In this document: piece after piece, positions 1 to 8,464 of the stretch | Position numbering within the stretch: the stretch's first letter is position 1 | How the letters are laid out: each line of letters starts with the position of its first letter | DNA from: UBA1433 sp964581565 | GTDB lineage: Bacteria; Bacillota; Clostridia; Eubacteriales; UBA1433 | Length of the DNA stretch: 64,000 nt | NCBI GenBank assembly: GCA_964581565.1 | Contig: CAZOOZ010000006.1 | Location: 62,001 to 126,000 of the forward strand | Direction: 5' to 3' | The notes under the pieces: generated by a model | What the model was told of the DNA's origin: nothing | Databases searched by the model: none | What the model saw: only the letters and a program-made list of their open reading frames with translations | Program-made: the position numbers and the translations under genes

Positions 1-13
1 GGAGTAAGAAAAA

Positions 14-1225
14 ATGGGAAAAGCATTAATCATTGGAGCTGGCGGCGTAGCCAGTGTTGTAGTCCACAAATGTTGTCAACATCCTGAAGTATTTGAAGAA
101 ATTTGTATTGCCAGCAGAACATTATCAAAATGCGATGCACTCAAGGTAAAACTTGATGGAGGAAAGACAAAAATTTCGACTGCTCAAGTAGATGCCGATC
201 ATACAGATGAAGTGATTGATTTAATTAACAATTTCAAACCTGATATTGTAATCAATGTTGCATTGCCTTACCAAGATTTAACTATTATGGATGCTTGCCT
301 CGCAACAAAAGTTGATTATGTCGACACCGCAAATTACGAACCTTTAGATACGGCAAAATTTGAATATAAATGGCAGTGGGCGTATAGAGATAAATTTAAA
401 GAAGCCGGCATCACGGCTCTTTTAGGCAGCGGATTCGATCCCGGCGTTACCGGTGTGTTTTCGGCCTATGCCCAGAAACATTATTTTGATGAAATTCATA
501 CAATCGATATTTTGGATGCCAATGCCGGAGATCATGGATATCCTTTCGCAACCAACTTTAATCCCGAAATCAATATCCGTGAAATAACTGCAAACGGCAG
601 TTATTATGATAATGGTAAATTCATAGAAACCGAACCTCTATCTATAAAAACAACGTATGATTTCCCGCAAATAGGAACTAAAGATATTTATCTTCTTCAT
701 CATGAAGAACTCGAATCTTTGGCTCTAAACATTAAAGGAATTAAAAAAATAAGATTTTGGATGACATTTTCAGAAAAATACCTTACTCATTTGAAAGTTC
801 TTGAAAATGTGGGGATGACATCTATTGAACCGATAGATTTTGAAGGTCAAAAGATTGTTCCTCTTCAATTTTTAAAAGCAGTGCTGCCAGATCCCGCTTC
901 ACTGGGTCCACGCACAAAAGGAAAAACAAATATTGGATGTATTTTCCAGGGGAAAAAAGATGGCAAGCCGCTGAAATATTATGTATATAATGTTTGTGAT
1001 CACCAAGATGCTTATGCCGAGGTTGGTTCCCAGGCAATTTCTTATACAACAGGTGTGCCGGCAATGATAGGTGCTATGATGATCATGAGCGGAAAATGGA
1101 AAAAACCAGGTGTCTTTAATATTGAAGAATTCGATCCGGATCCGTTTATGGATGCCTTGAATCGATTTGGCCTGCCATGGCACGAAACTTTCTCTCCACA
1201 ATTATTAGAGATGCATAAGTCATGA
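14..1225 (+). CDS. Carboxynorspermidine/carboxyspermidine dehydrogenase (saccharopine dehydrogenase family)
   Basis: Probably condenses L-aspartate semialdehyde with putrescine or diaminopropane and reduces the Schiff base with NADPH, giving carboxyspermidine or carboxynorspermidine in the cytosol. The N-terminus has a Rossmann loop (IIGAGGVASVV, residues 6-16) typical of saccharopine-dehydrogenase-like proteins, and the central DTANYEP and GSGFDPGVTG motifs fit the carboxynorspermidine synthase subfamily. The length of 403 residues is normal for it. A GGAG ribosome site lies at positions 1-4, 9 bases before the ATG. The stop overlaps the start of the decarboxylase gene by 4 bases (ATGA), so the two are translationally coupled. 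That partner is the main support for this role over a lysine-pathway enzyme. Confidence 0.9.
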   Translation: MGKALIIGAGGVASVVVHKCCQHPEVFEEICIASRTLSKCDALKVKLDGGKTKISTAQVDADHTDEVIDLINNFKPDIVINVALPYQDLTIMDACLATKVDYVDTANYEPLDTAKFEYKWQWAYRDKFKEAGITALLGSGFDPGVTGVFSAYAQKHYFDEIHTIDILDANAGDHGYPFATNFNPEINIREITANGSYYDNGKFIETEPLSIKTTYDFPQIGTKDIYLLHHEELESLALNIKGIKKIRFWMTFSEKYLTHLKVLENVGMTSIEPIDFEGQKIVPLQFLKAVLPDPASLGPRTKGKTNIGCIFQGKKDGKPLKYYVYNVCDHQDAYAEVGSQAISYTTGVPAMIGAMMIMSGKWKKPGVFNIEEFDPDPFMDALNRFGLPWHETFSPQLLEMHKS

Positions 1226-2373
1226 ATAAAACGAACATTGATTTTGATGCTATACCAACTACTCCTTGCTATATCGTTGACGAAACATTGCTCGTAGAAA
1301 ATCTTCAAATATTGAAAAACGTTATGCAGCATACAGGATGCAAGATTCTTTTAGCGCAAAAAGCTTTTTCCATGTTTTCTCTCTATCCTCTTATAAGCAG
1401 TTATTTGTGTGGAACTGCTGCCAGTTCTTTATTTGAAGCAAAACTTGGCCGGGAAAAGTTTGGAAAAGAAGTTCATATATTTTCTCCGGCCTATGTGGAA
1501 AATGAGTTTGACGAGATTTTATCCGTATGCGATCATATTATCTTCAATTCATTTTCTCAATGGAATAAATTCAAACAAAAAATAAAACATCATGATTGCT
1601 CGAATGTGCAGTGTGGCATTCGCATAAATCCTGAATATTCTGAAATCAAAACAGATATCTATAATCCTTGTTATCAATATTCAAGGCTCGGAGTCACGCT
1701 TGAAAATTTCAAAGAAGATGAATTCGACGGAATTGACGGCATTCATTTTCATACAATGTGCGAACAAAATTCTGATGTATTGCTTCGTACAATCCAGGCC
1801 ATAGATAAAAAATTCGGAAAATATATTGCTAAAATAAAGTGGATAAATTTTGGAGGCGGCCAGCATATAACAAATCCTTTTTATGATATATCGACTTTAA
1901 TAGAATGTATCCTGTTTTTTAAAAATAAATATGGTGTTGACGTTTATTTGGAACCCGGAGAAGCCGTTGTCCTCAATACCGGCTTTTTAGTTTCCAGTAT
2001 TATAGATATTGTATACAATAAAATGAATATTTGCATTCTGGATACATCGGCAGCTTGCCATATGCCCGATGTTCTTGAAATGCCTTACAGGCCAAATATC
2101 ATGAATGCGGCTGCTCCCGGCTCTTTACCCTATACTTATAGACTAGGCGGGCCTACCTGTCTTGCAGGTGATGTCATTGGAGATTATTCTTTTAACAGCC
2201 CGTTAATGATCGGCGATAAATTAATATTTTGCGATATGGCACATTATAGTATGGTAAAAAATAATACTTTTAATGGTATCAATCTGCCTGCAATTGCTTC
2301 TTATAATAAAGCAACAGGAATAAAAATAATAAAAGAATTTAACTATGATGACTTTAAATCCAGGTTATCATAA
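1222..2373 (+). CDS. nspC: Carboxynorspermidine/carboxyspermidine decarboxylase
   Basis: A PLP-dependent decarboxylase of the alanine-racemase fold (group IV) that removes the carboxyl group from the product of the preceding gene, giving spermidine or norspermidine. ILLAQKAFSM around residue 47 supplies the PLP lysine. HFHTMCEQ, NFGGGQHI and EPGEAVV are the expected phosphate-binding and substrate motifs, and the late ILDTSAACHMPDVLE segment carries the conserved cysteine region. Length (383 residues) is usual. The ATG overlaps the dehydrogenase stop. This two-gene module replaces the SAM-dependent SpeD/SpeE route. The precise polyamine (C7 or C8) cannot be read from sequence. Confidence 0.92.
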   Translation: MNKTNIDFDAIPTTPCYIVDETLLVENLQILKNVMQHTGCKILLAQKAFSMFSLYPLISSYLCGTAASSLFEAKLGREKFGKEVHIFSPAYVENEFDEILSVCDHIIFNSFSQWNKFKQKIKHHDCSNVQCGIRINPEYSEIKTDIYNPCYQYSRLGVTLENFKEDEFDGIDGIHFHTMCEQNSDVLLRTIQAIDKKFGKYIAKIKWINFGGGQHITNPFYDISTLIECILFFKNKYGVDVYLEPGEAVVLNTGFLVSSIIDIVYNKMNICILDTSAACHMPDVLEMPYRPNIMNAAAPGSLPYTYRLGGPTCLAGDVIGDYSFNSPLMIGDKLIFCDMAHYSMVKNNTFNGINLPAIASYNKATGIKIIKEFNYDDFKSRLS

Positions 2374-2381
2374 GGTTCATC

Positions 2382-3227
2382 TTACATTTTATTTTCAGCT
2401 ATATATGCCAATCCCACGGCGCCCTCTCCCGTATATGTTCCCACGACGCTGCCGATATTTGAAGTAAGAATATGAATGCCTTTAAAATATGGGGCGAAAT
2501 AATTCATGCATTCCGTTAGCGCTTCAGGCGAGTTGGCATGCCCGAAATAGGCTGGGTATTCATAATTTATACCATCTTTTAATATCCTATTAAGCATAAA
2601 ACGAAAAGCCATTTTTTTGCCTCTTGCTTTACCTATCATTTGTACTTTCCCATTTGTTACCGTTACGATCGGACGAATGCCGAGCATATTCCCAACGATA
2701 GCTGTTCCCGCGGATATTCTGCCTCCGAGTTTAAGATACTTAAGGCTATTCACTAGAGCAATGAGTTTAATATGGCTTATAATATCCTTTATCTTTTTAG
2801 TGATTTGCTTTGCAGATAAACCTAGATCGCGTAATTTTACGGCTTCTTCGACTAAAAGAGCCAATGCTAAAGTGACATTATATGAATCTATTATATGAAT
2901 ATCCTTTGAAGAGACCATCTCTTTTGCGGTTATTGCCGATTGATATGTTCCACTTAGATGCGACGATATGAATATAGCTACAATTTCATCCCCTGCATCT
3001 ATATATTTTTGAAACAAAACAGATAATTCATAAGGATTGATCTGTGAAGTCGTTGGCAGTTGAGCTGCCACAGATAATTTTTCATAAAATTCCTTATTGG
3101 TAATATCAATACCGTCTCTGTAGACATCTGTTCCAAAGTTTACGCGCAACGGCATAACATCAATCCCTAATTCTTTTTGTCTTTGTTTTGATATATCACT
3201 TGTACTGTCGGTTATTATACGAATCAT
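2382..3227 (-). CDS. DegV family fatty-acid-binding protein
   Basis: DegV (FakB-like) proteins bind a fatty acid; in FakAB systems the bound acid is presented to a kinase. The sequence opens with RIITDSTSDIS, the DegV hallmark, followed by PLRVNFG, and it has LPTTSQINPYEL and SSHLSGTYQSA, the loops that cradle the carboxylate. The length of 281 residues is standard. No FakA kinase lies in the window, so use of the ligand is unknown. A GGAG site precedes the ATG. Expression probably comes from a TTGACA-17-TATACT promoter at 3292-3320. The stop lies 8 bases from the end of nspC, so the two transcripts converge. Confidence 0.9.
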   Translation of the reverse strand: MIRIITDSTSDISKQRQKELGIDVMPLRVNFGTDVYRDGIDITNKEFYEKLSVAAQLPTTSQINPYELSVLFQKYIDAGDEIVAIFISSHLSGTYQSAITAKEMVSSKDIHIIDSYNVTLALALLVEEAVKLRDLGLSAKQITKKIKDIISHIKLIALVNSLKYLKLGGRISAGTAIVGNMLGIRPIVTVTNGKVQMIGKARGKKMAFRFMLNRILKDGINYEYPAYFGHANSPEALTECMNYFAPYFKGIHILTSNIGSVVGTYTGEGAVGLAYIAENKM

Positions 3228-3291
3228 AGATACTCCGTAAACATATAATATTTTTGATATTTAAATCATGTTTTTGCACAAAACGTTATTT

Positions 3292-3320
3292 AGTATATAA
3301 TTATATATTCAAATTGTCAA
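3292..3320 (-). promoter_or_regulatory. Predicted sigma-A promoter of the DegV gene
   Basis: On the minus strand TTGACA (3315-3320) and TATACT (3292-3297) are separated by 17 bases. This is an almost consensus vegetative promoter, about 65 bases upstream of the DegV start codon. Confidence 0.75.
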
Positions 3321-3334
3321 ATTAAATACACTTT

Positions 3335-3352
3335 GTTAAAGCATGCTTTAAC
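3335..3352. promoter_or_regulatory. 18-bp perfect palindrome between divergent promoters
   Basis: GTTAAAGCATGCTTTAAC reads the same on both strands. It sits between the -35 box of the DegV promoter (3315-3320) and the -35 box of the rightward promoter (3353-3358), touching the latter. A dimeric repressor or activator site serving both genes is the simplest reading. No regulator is identified. Confidence 0.55.
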
Positions 3353-3394
3353 TTGCAATTATTATGTGAATTAAAGTATAATATATTAATTCAC
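3353..3394 (+). promoter_or_regulatory. Predicted promoter with operator-like inverted repeat over the -10 box
   Basis: TTGCAA (3353-3358) and TATAAT (3377-3382) are 18 bases apart. The perfect inverted repeat GTGAATTAA (3366-3374) / TTAATTCAC (3386-3394) flanks the -10 box, so a protein bound there should block polymerase. Translation of the first acyltransferase gene starts at 3417. Confidence 0.6.
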
Positions 3395-3416
3395 AAAACA
3401 ACTAGTAGGAAGGTTT

Positions 3417-4325
3417 ATGATAAATTTTAATAAAATACGCATTGAAGATAGAACATGGATGAAGCCCTTAATTGCCAAGGCAGATATGGAAGGTTGTCAT
3501 CAAAATTTTACTAATTTATTTTCTTGGTCCGAAATAAACAATTATGTTGCAGCACATATCAATAATTATGCGGTTATTAAAGCAGATCATCCATGTGGTG
3601 ATCCATACTATTTATTTCCGGCCGGAGATGGTAATATCAAAGAAGTGATTGACTTCATGATTCAGGATGCTGTAGACCGCGGTCATTGTTTTAAGTTCGC
3701 CGGATTATCAGAACAAAATATTTCAATTTTAGAAAATCTTTACCCAAATAAGTTTGTCTATGAAGAAAATAGAGACATTTATGATTATGTATATTTACTT
3801 GATAAGCTTGTAACTCTATCAGGCAAAAAATTGCACGCAAAGCGTAATCATATCAATTTTTTCAAAGACCATTTTAATTGGAAATTCGAATTAATATGCC
3901 CGGAAAACTTATCTGAATGCTGGGATATGAATGTGCAGTGGTGTATTAAAAACGGGTGTGATGAGGATAATCATCTATCGGAAGAATATTGCGCTGTCAA
4001 ACGTTCATTTGATAATTTTAATGCTCTTGAATTAGAAGGGGGCTTAATTAAAATTGACGATGAGATAGTCGCTTATACCATGGGAGAAAAATTAAATTCC
4101 GATACCTATGTCATTCATATAGAAAAAGCATTTAGCGATATTCGCGGAGCGTATCAGATGATTAACCGTGAATATGCCGAAAGAATACAAAAAAAATATC
4201 CTGAAATTATTTATGTTAATCGCGAAGAAGATATGGGTTATGAAGGACTTCGAAAAGCAAAATCTTCATATTATCCCATTAAAATGACTAAAAAAGATAC
4301 TGCTTATTATACTTCATTAAAATAA
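3417..4325 (+). CDS. DUF2156 (phosphatidylglycerol lysyltransferase C-terminal-like) protein
   Basis: A soluble protein of the GNAT-like DUF2156 family, related to the catalytic domain of aminoacyl-phospholipid synthases such as MprF but without their membrane half. Visible family features are the GKKLHAKRNHINFF segment in the middle and the C-terminal YVNREEDMGYEGLRKAKSSYYP motif. At 302 residues it is a complete stand-alone version. AGGAAGG precedes the ATG. A second acyltransferase gene follows after about 20 bases, so the pair is probably an operon. Substrate is not known for these stand-alone proteins. Confidence 0.82.
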   Translation: MINFNKIRIEDRTWMKPLIAKADMEGCHQNFTNLFSWSEINNYVAAHINNYAVIKADHPCGDPYYLFPAGDGNIKEVIDFMIQDAVDRGHCFKFAGLSEQNISILENLYPNKFVYEENRDIYDYVYLLDKLVTLSGKKLHAKRNHINFFKDHFNWKFELICPENLSECWDMNVQWCIKNGCDEDNHLSEEYCAVKRSFDNFNALELEGGLIKIDDEIVAYTMGEKLNSDTYVIHIEKAFSDIRGAYQMINREYAERIQKKYPEIIYVNREEDMGYEGLRKAKSSYYPIKMTKKDTAYYTSLK

Positions 4326-4346
4326 AAAATTATAATGAGGAATAAA

Positions 4347-5234
4347 ATGGCTGAGATAAGATTTGCAAAAAGCGATGAAATCAATCAATTAAAAGAATTG
4401 TGGAAAATCTGTTTTGGTGACGAAGATAGTTATATTGATTTTTATTACAAGCACAGATTTAAAAAAGAAGAAACTTTATTGTTGCTTGAGAATAATCAAA
4501 TAGCTTCGATGCTTACGATGATGCCTCTTGTATTTTCCTTGCCAAATAATCAAATATATAAATCCACAATGCTTTATGCAATTGCAACGCATCCTAATCA
4601 TCGCGGTAAAAACTTGGCAACACAGCTTATTGCCCAAAGCAATAAATATATAAAAGTTAATGATGGGCATCTATCTGTTTTGGTTCCCGCTACCAAGCCA
4701 CTATTTGAATTCTATTATAATCAGGATTACAAAGATGGTTTTTATATACGTGAAACCTTGTTAACTTATGCGGCAATTCAGTTTCTTTCATTTGGAACAT
4801 CAGAAAAATGCAGTATTATATCAGCCCACGCAAGTAAATATAATTACGTAAGAAATAAAATATTATACGGCAAAATTTTTATAAACTATTCTGATGAAGA
4901 TATAGCCTATCAAAAAAAATTATGCCAGCAAACAAACGCAGACATCTATTTATTAAATTTTCAGCATATTCAAGGTTGCGCTATTATTGAAAGGTTATCT
5001 GCTGAGAAAGTATTTATTAAAGAACTTCTTCTCGATGAGAAATACCTGAATACCGCACTCAAACAAATCAGCGCTTTATTTCATGCGGAAGAATATATTT
5101 TAAGGACACCATCCTTTTCAGGTTTAAATTTAGGCGGCAGTACACGGCCTTTTGCCGTATTTAAGGCTTTAACGTACATTCCTTTCGATTTTCCGATCAA
5201 TCAAGAAGGTTATTTGGGCCTTGCTTTTGATTGA
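4347..5234 (+). CDS. GNAT family N-acetyltransferase (Eis-like N-terminus)
   Basis: A predicted acetyl-CoA-dependent acetyltransferase. The N-terminal half has a GNAT core: MLYAIATHPNHRGKNLATQLIAQ is strand beta4 plus the pyrophosphate-binding loop (HRGKNLA). The following LSVLVPATKPLFEFYYNQDYKDGF resembles Eis-type enzymes. The start at 4347 (MAEIRFAK) was preferred to ATG 4335 because GAGGA at 4337-4341 lies 5 bases upstream of it. It gives 295 residues. It follows the DUF2156 gene and ends at a shared hairpin terminator. The acceptor substrate cannot be inferred. Confidence 0.8.
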   Translation: MAEIRFAKSDEINQLKELWKICFGDEDSYIDFYYKHRFKKEETLLLLENNQIASMLTMMPLVFSLPNNQIYKSTMLYAIATHPNHRGKNLATQLIAQSNKYIKVNDGHLSVLVPATKPLFEFYYNQDYKDGFYIRETLLTYAAIQFLSFGTSEKCSIISAHASKYNYVRNKILYGKIFINYSDEDIAYQKKLCQQTNADIYLLNFQHIQGCAIIERLSAEKVFIKELLLDEKYLNTALKQISALFHAEEYILRTPSFSGLNLGGSTRPFAVFKALTYIPFDFPINQEGYLGLAFD

Positions 5235-5247
5235 TATAGAGTAATAA

Positions 5248-5272
5248 AAAAGGAGATTTGTTATCTCCTTTT
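5248..5272. terminator. Bidirectional terminator
   Basis: The stem AAAAGGAGAT (5248-5257) pairs with ATCTCCTTTT (5263-5272) around a 5-base loop, with A/T runs on both sides. It lies between the convergent GNAT and LacI genes. Confidence 0.85.
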
Positions 5273-5276
5273 ATTT

Positions 5277-6314
5277 CTATTCGTTTAAATTTCTTACCGA
5301 TTGCCTTATGACTATATCGTGTGGAATCACCATACTATCATTGGCATTTAATTCGCTGCTCCCACTCTTTATTTTCTTTATCAACAAACTGGCACAAACC
5401 GCTCCAACATCATACATCGGATACGCAACAGTTGTGATTTGCGGTTTTATCCATTCCGATAACCAATAATCATTAAAGCCTAGAACACTTATATCCAAAG
5501 GCACTTTTAATCCTCTTGCTTCTATACATCGTATTGCTCCAAGTGCGATTTCATCATTTGCAGTAATAATAGCTGTTGGCAGTTGCTTGCTGCTTAATAT
5601 TTGTTCCATTGCTTCGTAACCGTCAATTGCGTTGTGTTCAGAAAATCTTTTGCCTGCACTTTCAATACACCATTCTTCTTTTGTATTAAGTCCAAATTCT
5701 TCAACAGCCGTTTTAAAACCATCAATTCTATCTTCACAGACTTTATATTGATCTTGTTTCATCATAATATAGCCAACATCTACATGGCCATTTTCGTATA
5801 AATATTTCGTTGCATCATATCCGGCTTTCGTATTATCAATGCTAACATTCGTGAATTTTTTTTCATCATCAGAAATGGCTCCCAAAACGATGGGGATACT
5901 CGCTGTTTCAAGTTTTTCCGCAAAACTTCTGGTAATTCTCCTGCTGATAATTAAGATGCCATCACACTGTTTTTGAAGAAGCACTTTTAAATAGCTATCC
6001 TCTTTTACTTGTTCCGCATCTGTATTTGCAAGAATAACATTATATCCACTCATCCAGCATGCATCTGTAGCGCCACGAGATATTGTTGTATGCTGCGGTC
6101 TTGTGATATCATCTAGGATAATACCTATTGTATTGGTCTTTCTGATCTTCAAACTTCTTGCAACTTCATTTGGTTCATATCCTAATTCTTCAATTGCCAA
6201 AAGCACTCTTTGTTTTGTGTCTTCACTTACAAGCGGAATATTGTTTACCACTCTTGAAACTGTCGCAACTGAAACACTTGCCGCTTTGGCTACATCTTGA
6301 ATTGTCACTGCCAT
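5277..6314 (-). CDS. LacI family transcriptional regulator (CcpA-like)
   Basis: A DNA-binding repressor/activator. Residues 1-25 (VTIQDVAKAASVSVATVSRVVNN) form the LacI helix-turn-helix, and the hinge helix follows at PNEVARSLKIRKTNTIG. The rest is a periplasmic-binding-protein-like effector domain (ILDDITRP, ANDEIALGAIRCIEARGLKVPLDISVLGFND). The length of 345 residues and the overall pattern resemble CcpA and its paralogues, but CcpA identity needs a tree. AGGAGG precedes the ATG. The CPBP gene ends only 12 bases upstream on the same strand, so they are probably co-transcribed. There is no adjacent sugar gene, which favours a global or distant target. Confidence 0.88.
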   Translation of the reverse strand: MAVTIQDVAKAASVSVATVSRVVNNIPLVSEDTKQRVLLAIEELGYEPNEVARSLKIRKTNTIGIILDDITRPQHTTISRGATDACWMSGYNVILANTDAEQVKEDSYLKVLLQKQCDGILIISRRITRSFAEKLETASIPIVLGAISDDEKKFTNVSIDNTKAGYDATKYLYENGHVDVGYIMMKQDQYKVCEDRIDGFKTAVEEFGLNTKEEWCIESAGKRFSEHNAIDGYEAMEQILSSKQLPTAIITANDEIALGAIRCIEARGLKVPLDISVLGFNDYWLSEWIKPQITTVAYPMYDVGAVCASLLIKKIKSGSSELNANDSMVIPHDIVIRQSVRNLNE

Positions 6315-6326
6315 ATTATAGTCCTC

Positions 6327-7025
6327 CTAACTTTGATAAAACAAAATTGATATTACTGCAAAAGTATTGTATTCCGCATGAATGATTATTCCTGCCATTA
6401 AGCCTTTCTTTTCGTAAATATAACATAAAACCAAACCTAGCATAAAAAAAGATAAGGCTCCGGCTATATTAGCATGTAGCAATGAGAATAATACCGCGGA
6501 AAGTATGGATGATATATATCTATTTACTTTAAACTTATTTTTAAATAGTTTATCGTAAAAGAAATATCTAAAACAAAATTCTTCAACTATTGGCGCAAAA
6601 ATTATAATAATTGCTGAAAGATATAAAAACCAACCAGGCGTGCTGTTTACTAATTGATTAATAATTTCTTGGTTTTCTATAGAAATGCCCAGCTTGTTGA
6701 GTATATACAAATATCCAATATTGGCTAAGGTAAAGACTATTTTAATACCTATCACAACAGCCGTCAGTAAAACTATATCATTTAGAGTAATTCTTTTATA
6801 CAGCTTATCATTACGGCATTCAATAAATCCTTTTTTATGCAATGCAAATAAAATAACCAGATTAAATGCTAAGAAAATATAAGCTATAAAATTAACTAAA
6901 ATTATCGATAGCATAATATAAATAATTTTAGTTAATAATTTTGCATTTTGTAATACATGAAGCGTAGTAAATGCTATTGGTATATATAAAATTAATAATG
7001 CTATTAATGATAAAATGTCATTCAT
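6327..7025 (-). CDS. CPBP family intramembrane metalloprotease
   Basis: A CAAX protease/bacteriocin-processing (Abi, PF02517) membrane enzyme with about seven to eight hydrophobic segments across 232 residues. The catalytic motifs are all present: EEFCFR (EExxxR), FSLLHAN (FxxxH) and HAEYNT (HxxxN). Members process peptides, confer bacteriocin self-immunity or act in membrane protein quality control. No bacteriocin precursor is seen nearby. It is followed after 12 bases by the LacI-type regulator, an uncommon partner. Confidence 0.88.
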   Translation of the reverse strand: MNDILSLIALLILYIPIAFTTLHVLQNAKLLTKIIYIMLSIILVNFIAYIFLAFNLVILFALHKKGFIECRNDKLYKRITLNDIVLLTAVVIGIKIVFTLANIGYLYILNKLGISIENQEIINQLVNSTPGWFLYLSAIIIIFAPIVEEFCFRYFFYDKLFKNKFKVNRYISSILSAVLFSLLHANIAGALSFFMLGLVLCYIYEKKGLMAGIIIHAEYNTFAVISILFYQS

Positions 7026-7133
7026 TCATATTATATCAATCTCTATATATTTATAAAATATAATTTATCCATTATAATAAATAATATTTACTATATTATA
7101 TATAAAAAAAACATAAATTGCGAATAAAATTTT

Positions 7134-7160
7134 AAAAAGACGGCTTATTTCCGTCTTTTT
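7134..7160 (-). terminator. Terminator of the proC-aminotransferase transcript
   Basis: AAAAAGACGG (7134-7143) pairs with CCGTCTTTTT (7151-7160). Read on the minus strand it follows the aminotransferase stop by 20 bases and ends in a U-rich run. Confidence 0.85.
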
Positions 7161-7180
7161 AAACCTTATTTTATATTATT

Positions 7181-8413
7181 TTAAACAAATTCTTTTAAAA
7201 TAGCCGGTAATTTAGCACATTTCCATTCAGCCAATGAACAAATCGCAAGTCTGAGTCCTTTAGGCATTGGAGCAACAAATGTCTTTTTCTCGTATAAAGC
7301 TTCTGTAATTTCCATGCTCTTCTCACACGGAATACTGATAAAAAATCCACTTTGATACGGGCTGCATTTTAAGCCTACCTTTTTAGCTTCATTTAAAAAT
7401 GCCTGTGCTCTGCTTTGCACCAACGCTACATGTTTATCTCTTTCGGCTTCAAATTGTTTTCGGATATCCAAATTATTATACACTTTAACGAATGCATGCT
7501 GCGGCGCACGAACACATCCGGTATATGTTCCTCTGGTAGAAAAAGTCACTGCAGCTTTTGTTTCCAATGCAATTTCTTTTGAACCAGAAAGTGAAATCAG
7601 AGAGGCTGTTCTTAATCCGTAAGCTGTTGCAGTTTTAGAAAGACTGTACGAAAATAATGACAGCACATTATTCGGCATCGGTTTGTATGCTCTAATAAAA
7701 TCTCTTCCTTTGTCTCCTGCGAAATCAATATAGGCCACGTCAAAGAGCAAAACGATTTTTTTATCCGGATATTTTTTGGCTAGTTTTTCCACCGATTCAT
7801 AAATCTCGCTCGCTTCTTCTTTTGTCGGTGTATAACCAGTAGGATTATGCGCAGGAAAGTTCAAAATCGCGATAACGCAATCTTGTTTTTTAAAAAGTTC
7901 TTCGATATTGCGTTCAAGCGAAGCTACATCAAACTTATTATCGTCAGTAAACATGTTGAAATTTTTCATGACTCTTTTGTTTTCATAAGCGATTTGATTA
8001 TATGGAGTCCAATTCCAGTCTGTTACCAAAATTTCATCTCCATCATCCGCATAATTCCATAAAACATGTTTGATCGCCGCCGTTCCACCCATAACAGCAA
8101 CTGCCTGCGTATATCCCTGTGGTTCCACCTCAGCAAAACATGCCTTTATTGAAGCATCGAGAAATTCAGGTTCACCTGGCATCGCAGCATAATCTGCAAA
8201 AATTACATTGGGAAGCCCTTTTAATACATCATAAAAAACATTGTTAATCAGCAAATTCCCATTATCATCGGTGAGCGCACCAATGGAAGCGTTATAAACA
8301 TTATCGCTACCATATTTTAACGTTGCTTCCCTTGCCATTCCGGCAATTTTGAAAATAATATCTGCAGATAACTCACCTACAGCATGATCATTAATCATTC
8401 TATTCTTGTCCAT
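7181..8413 (-). CDS. PLP-dependent aminotransferase (fold type I, class I/II)
   Basis: An aspartate/aromatic-type aminotransferase. The PLP lysine is in SYSLSKTATAYGLR. NFPAHNPTGYTP is the class I Asn-Pro motif and LLFDVAYIDFAG holds the Asp that pairs with the pyridine nitrogen. The C-terminal MPKGLRLAICSL carries the carboxylate-binding Arg. It has 410 residues, slightly longer than average. GGAG precedes the ATG. The gene lies 51 bases downstream of proC on the same strand, so a role in amino acid metabolism linked to glutamate/proline is plausible, but its amino acid specificity is not readable. Confidence 0.88.
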   Translation of the reverse strand: MDKNRMINDHAVGELSADIIFKIAGMAREATLKYGSDNVYNASIGALTDDNGNLLINNVFYDVLKGLPNVIFADYAAMPGEPEFLDASIKACFAEVEPQGYTQAVAVMGGTAAIKHVLWNYADDGDEILVTDWNWTPYNQIAYENKRVMKNFNMFTDDNKFDVASLERNIEELFKKQDCVIAILNFPAHNPTGYTPTKEEASEIYESVEKLAKKYPDKKIVLLFDVAYIDFAGDKGRDFIRAYKPMPNNVLSLFSYSLSKTATAYGLRTASLISLSGSKEIALETKAAVTFSTRGTYTGCVRAPQHAFVKVYNNLDIRKQFEAERDKHVALVQSRAQAFLNEAKKVGLKCSPYQSGFFISIPCEKSMEITEALYEKKTFVAPMPKGLRLAICSLAEWKCAKLPAILKEFV

Positions 8414-8464
8414 ACATCTTCTCCGTTTTTCTACATACTCAACCAGCTTAACCTATAGTATAAC

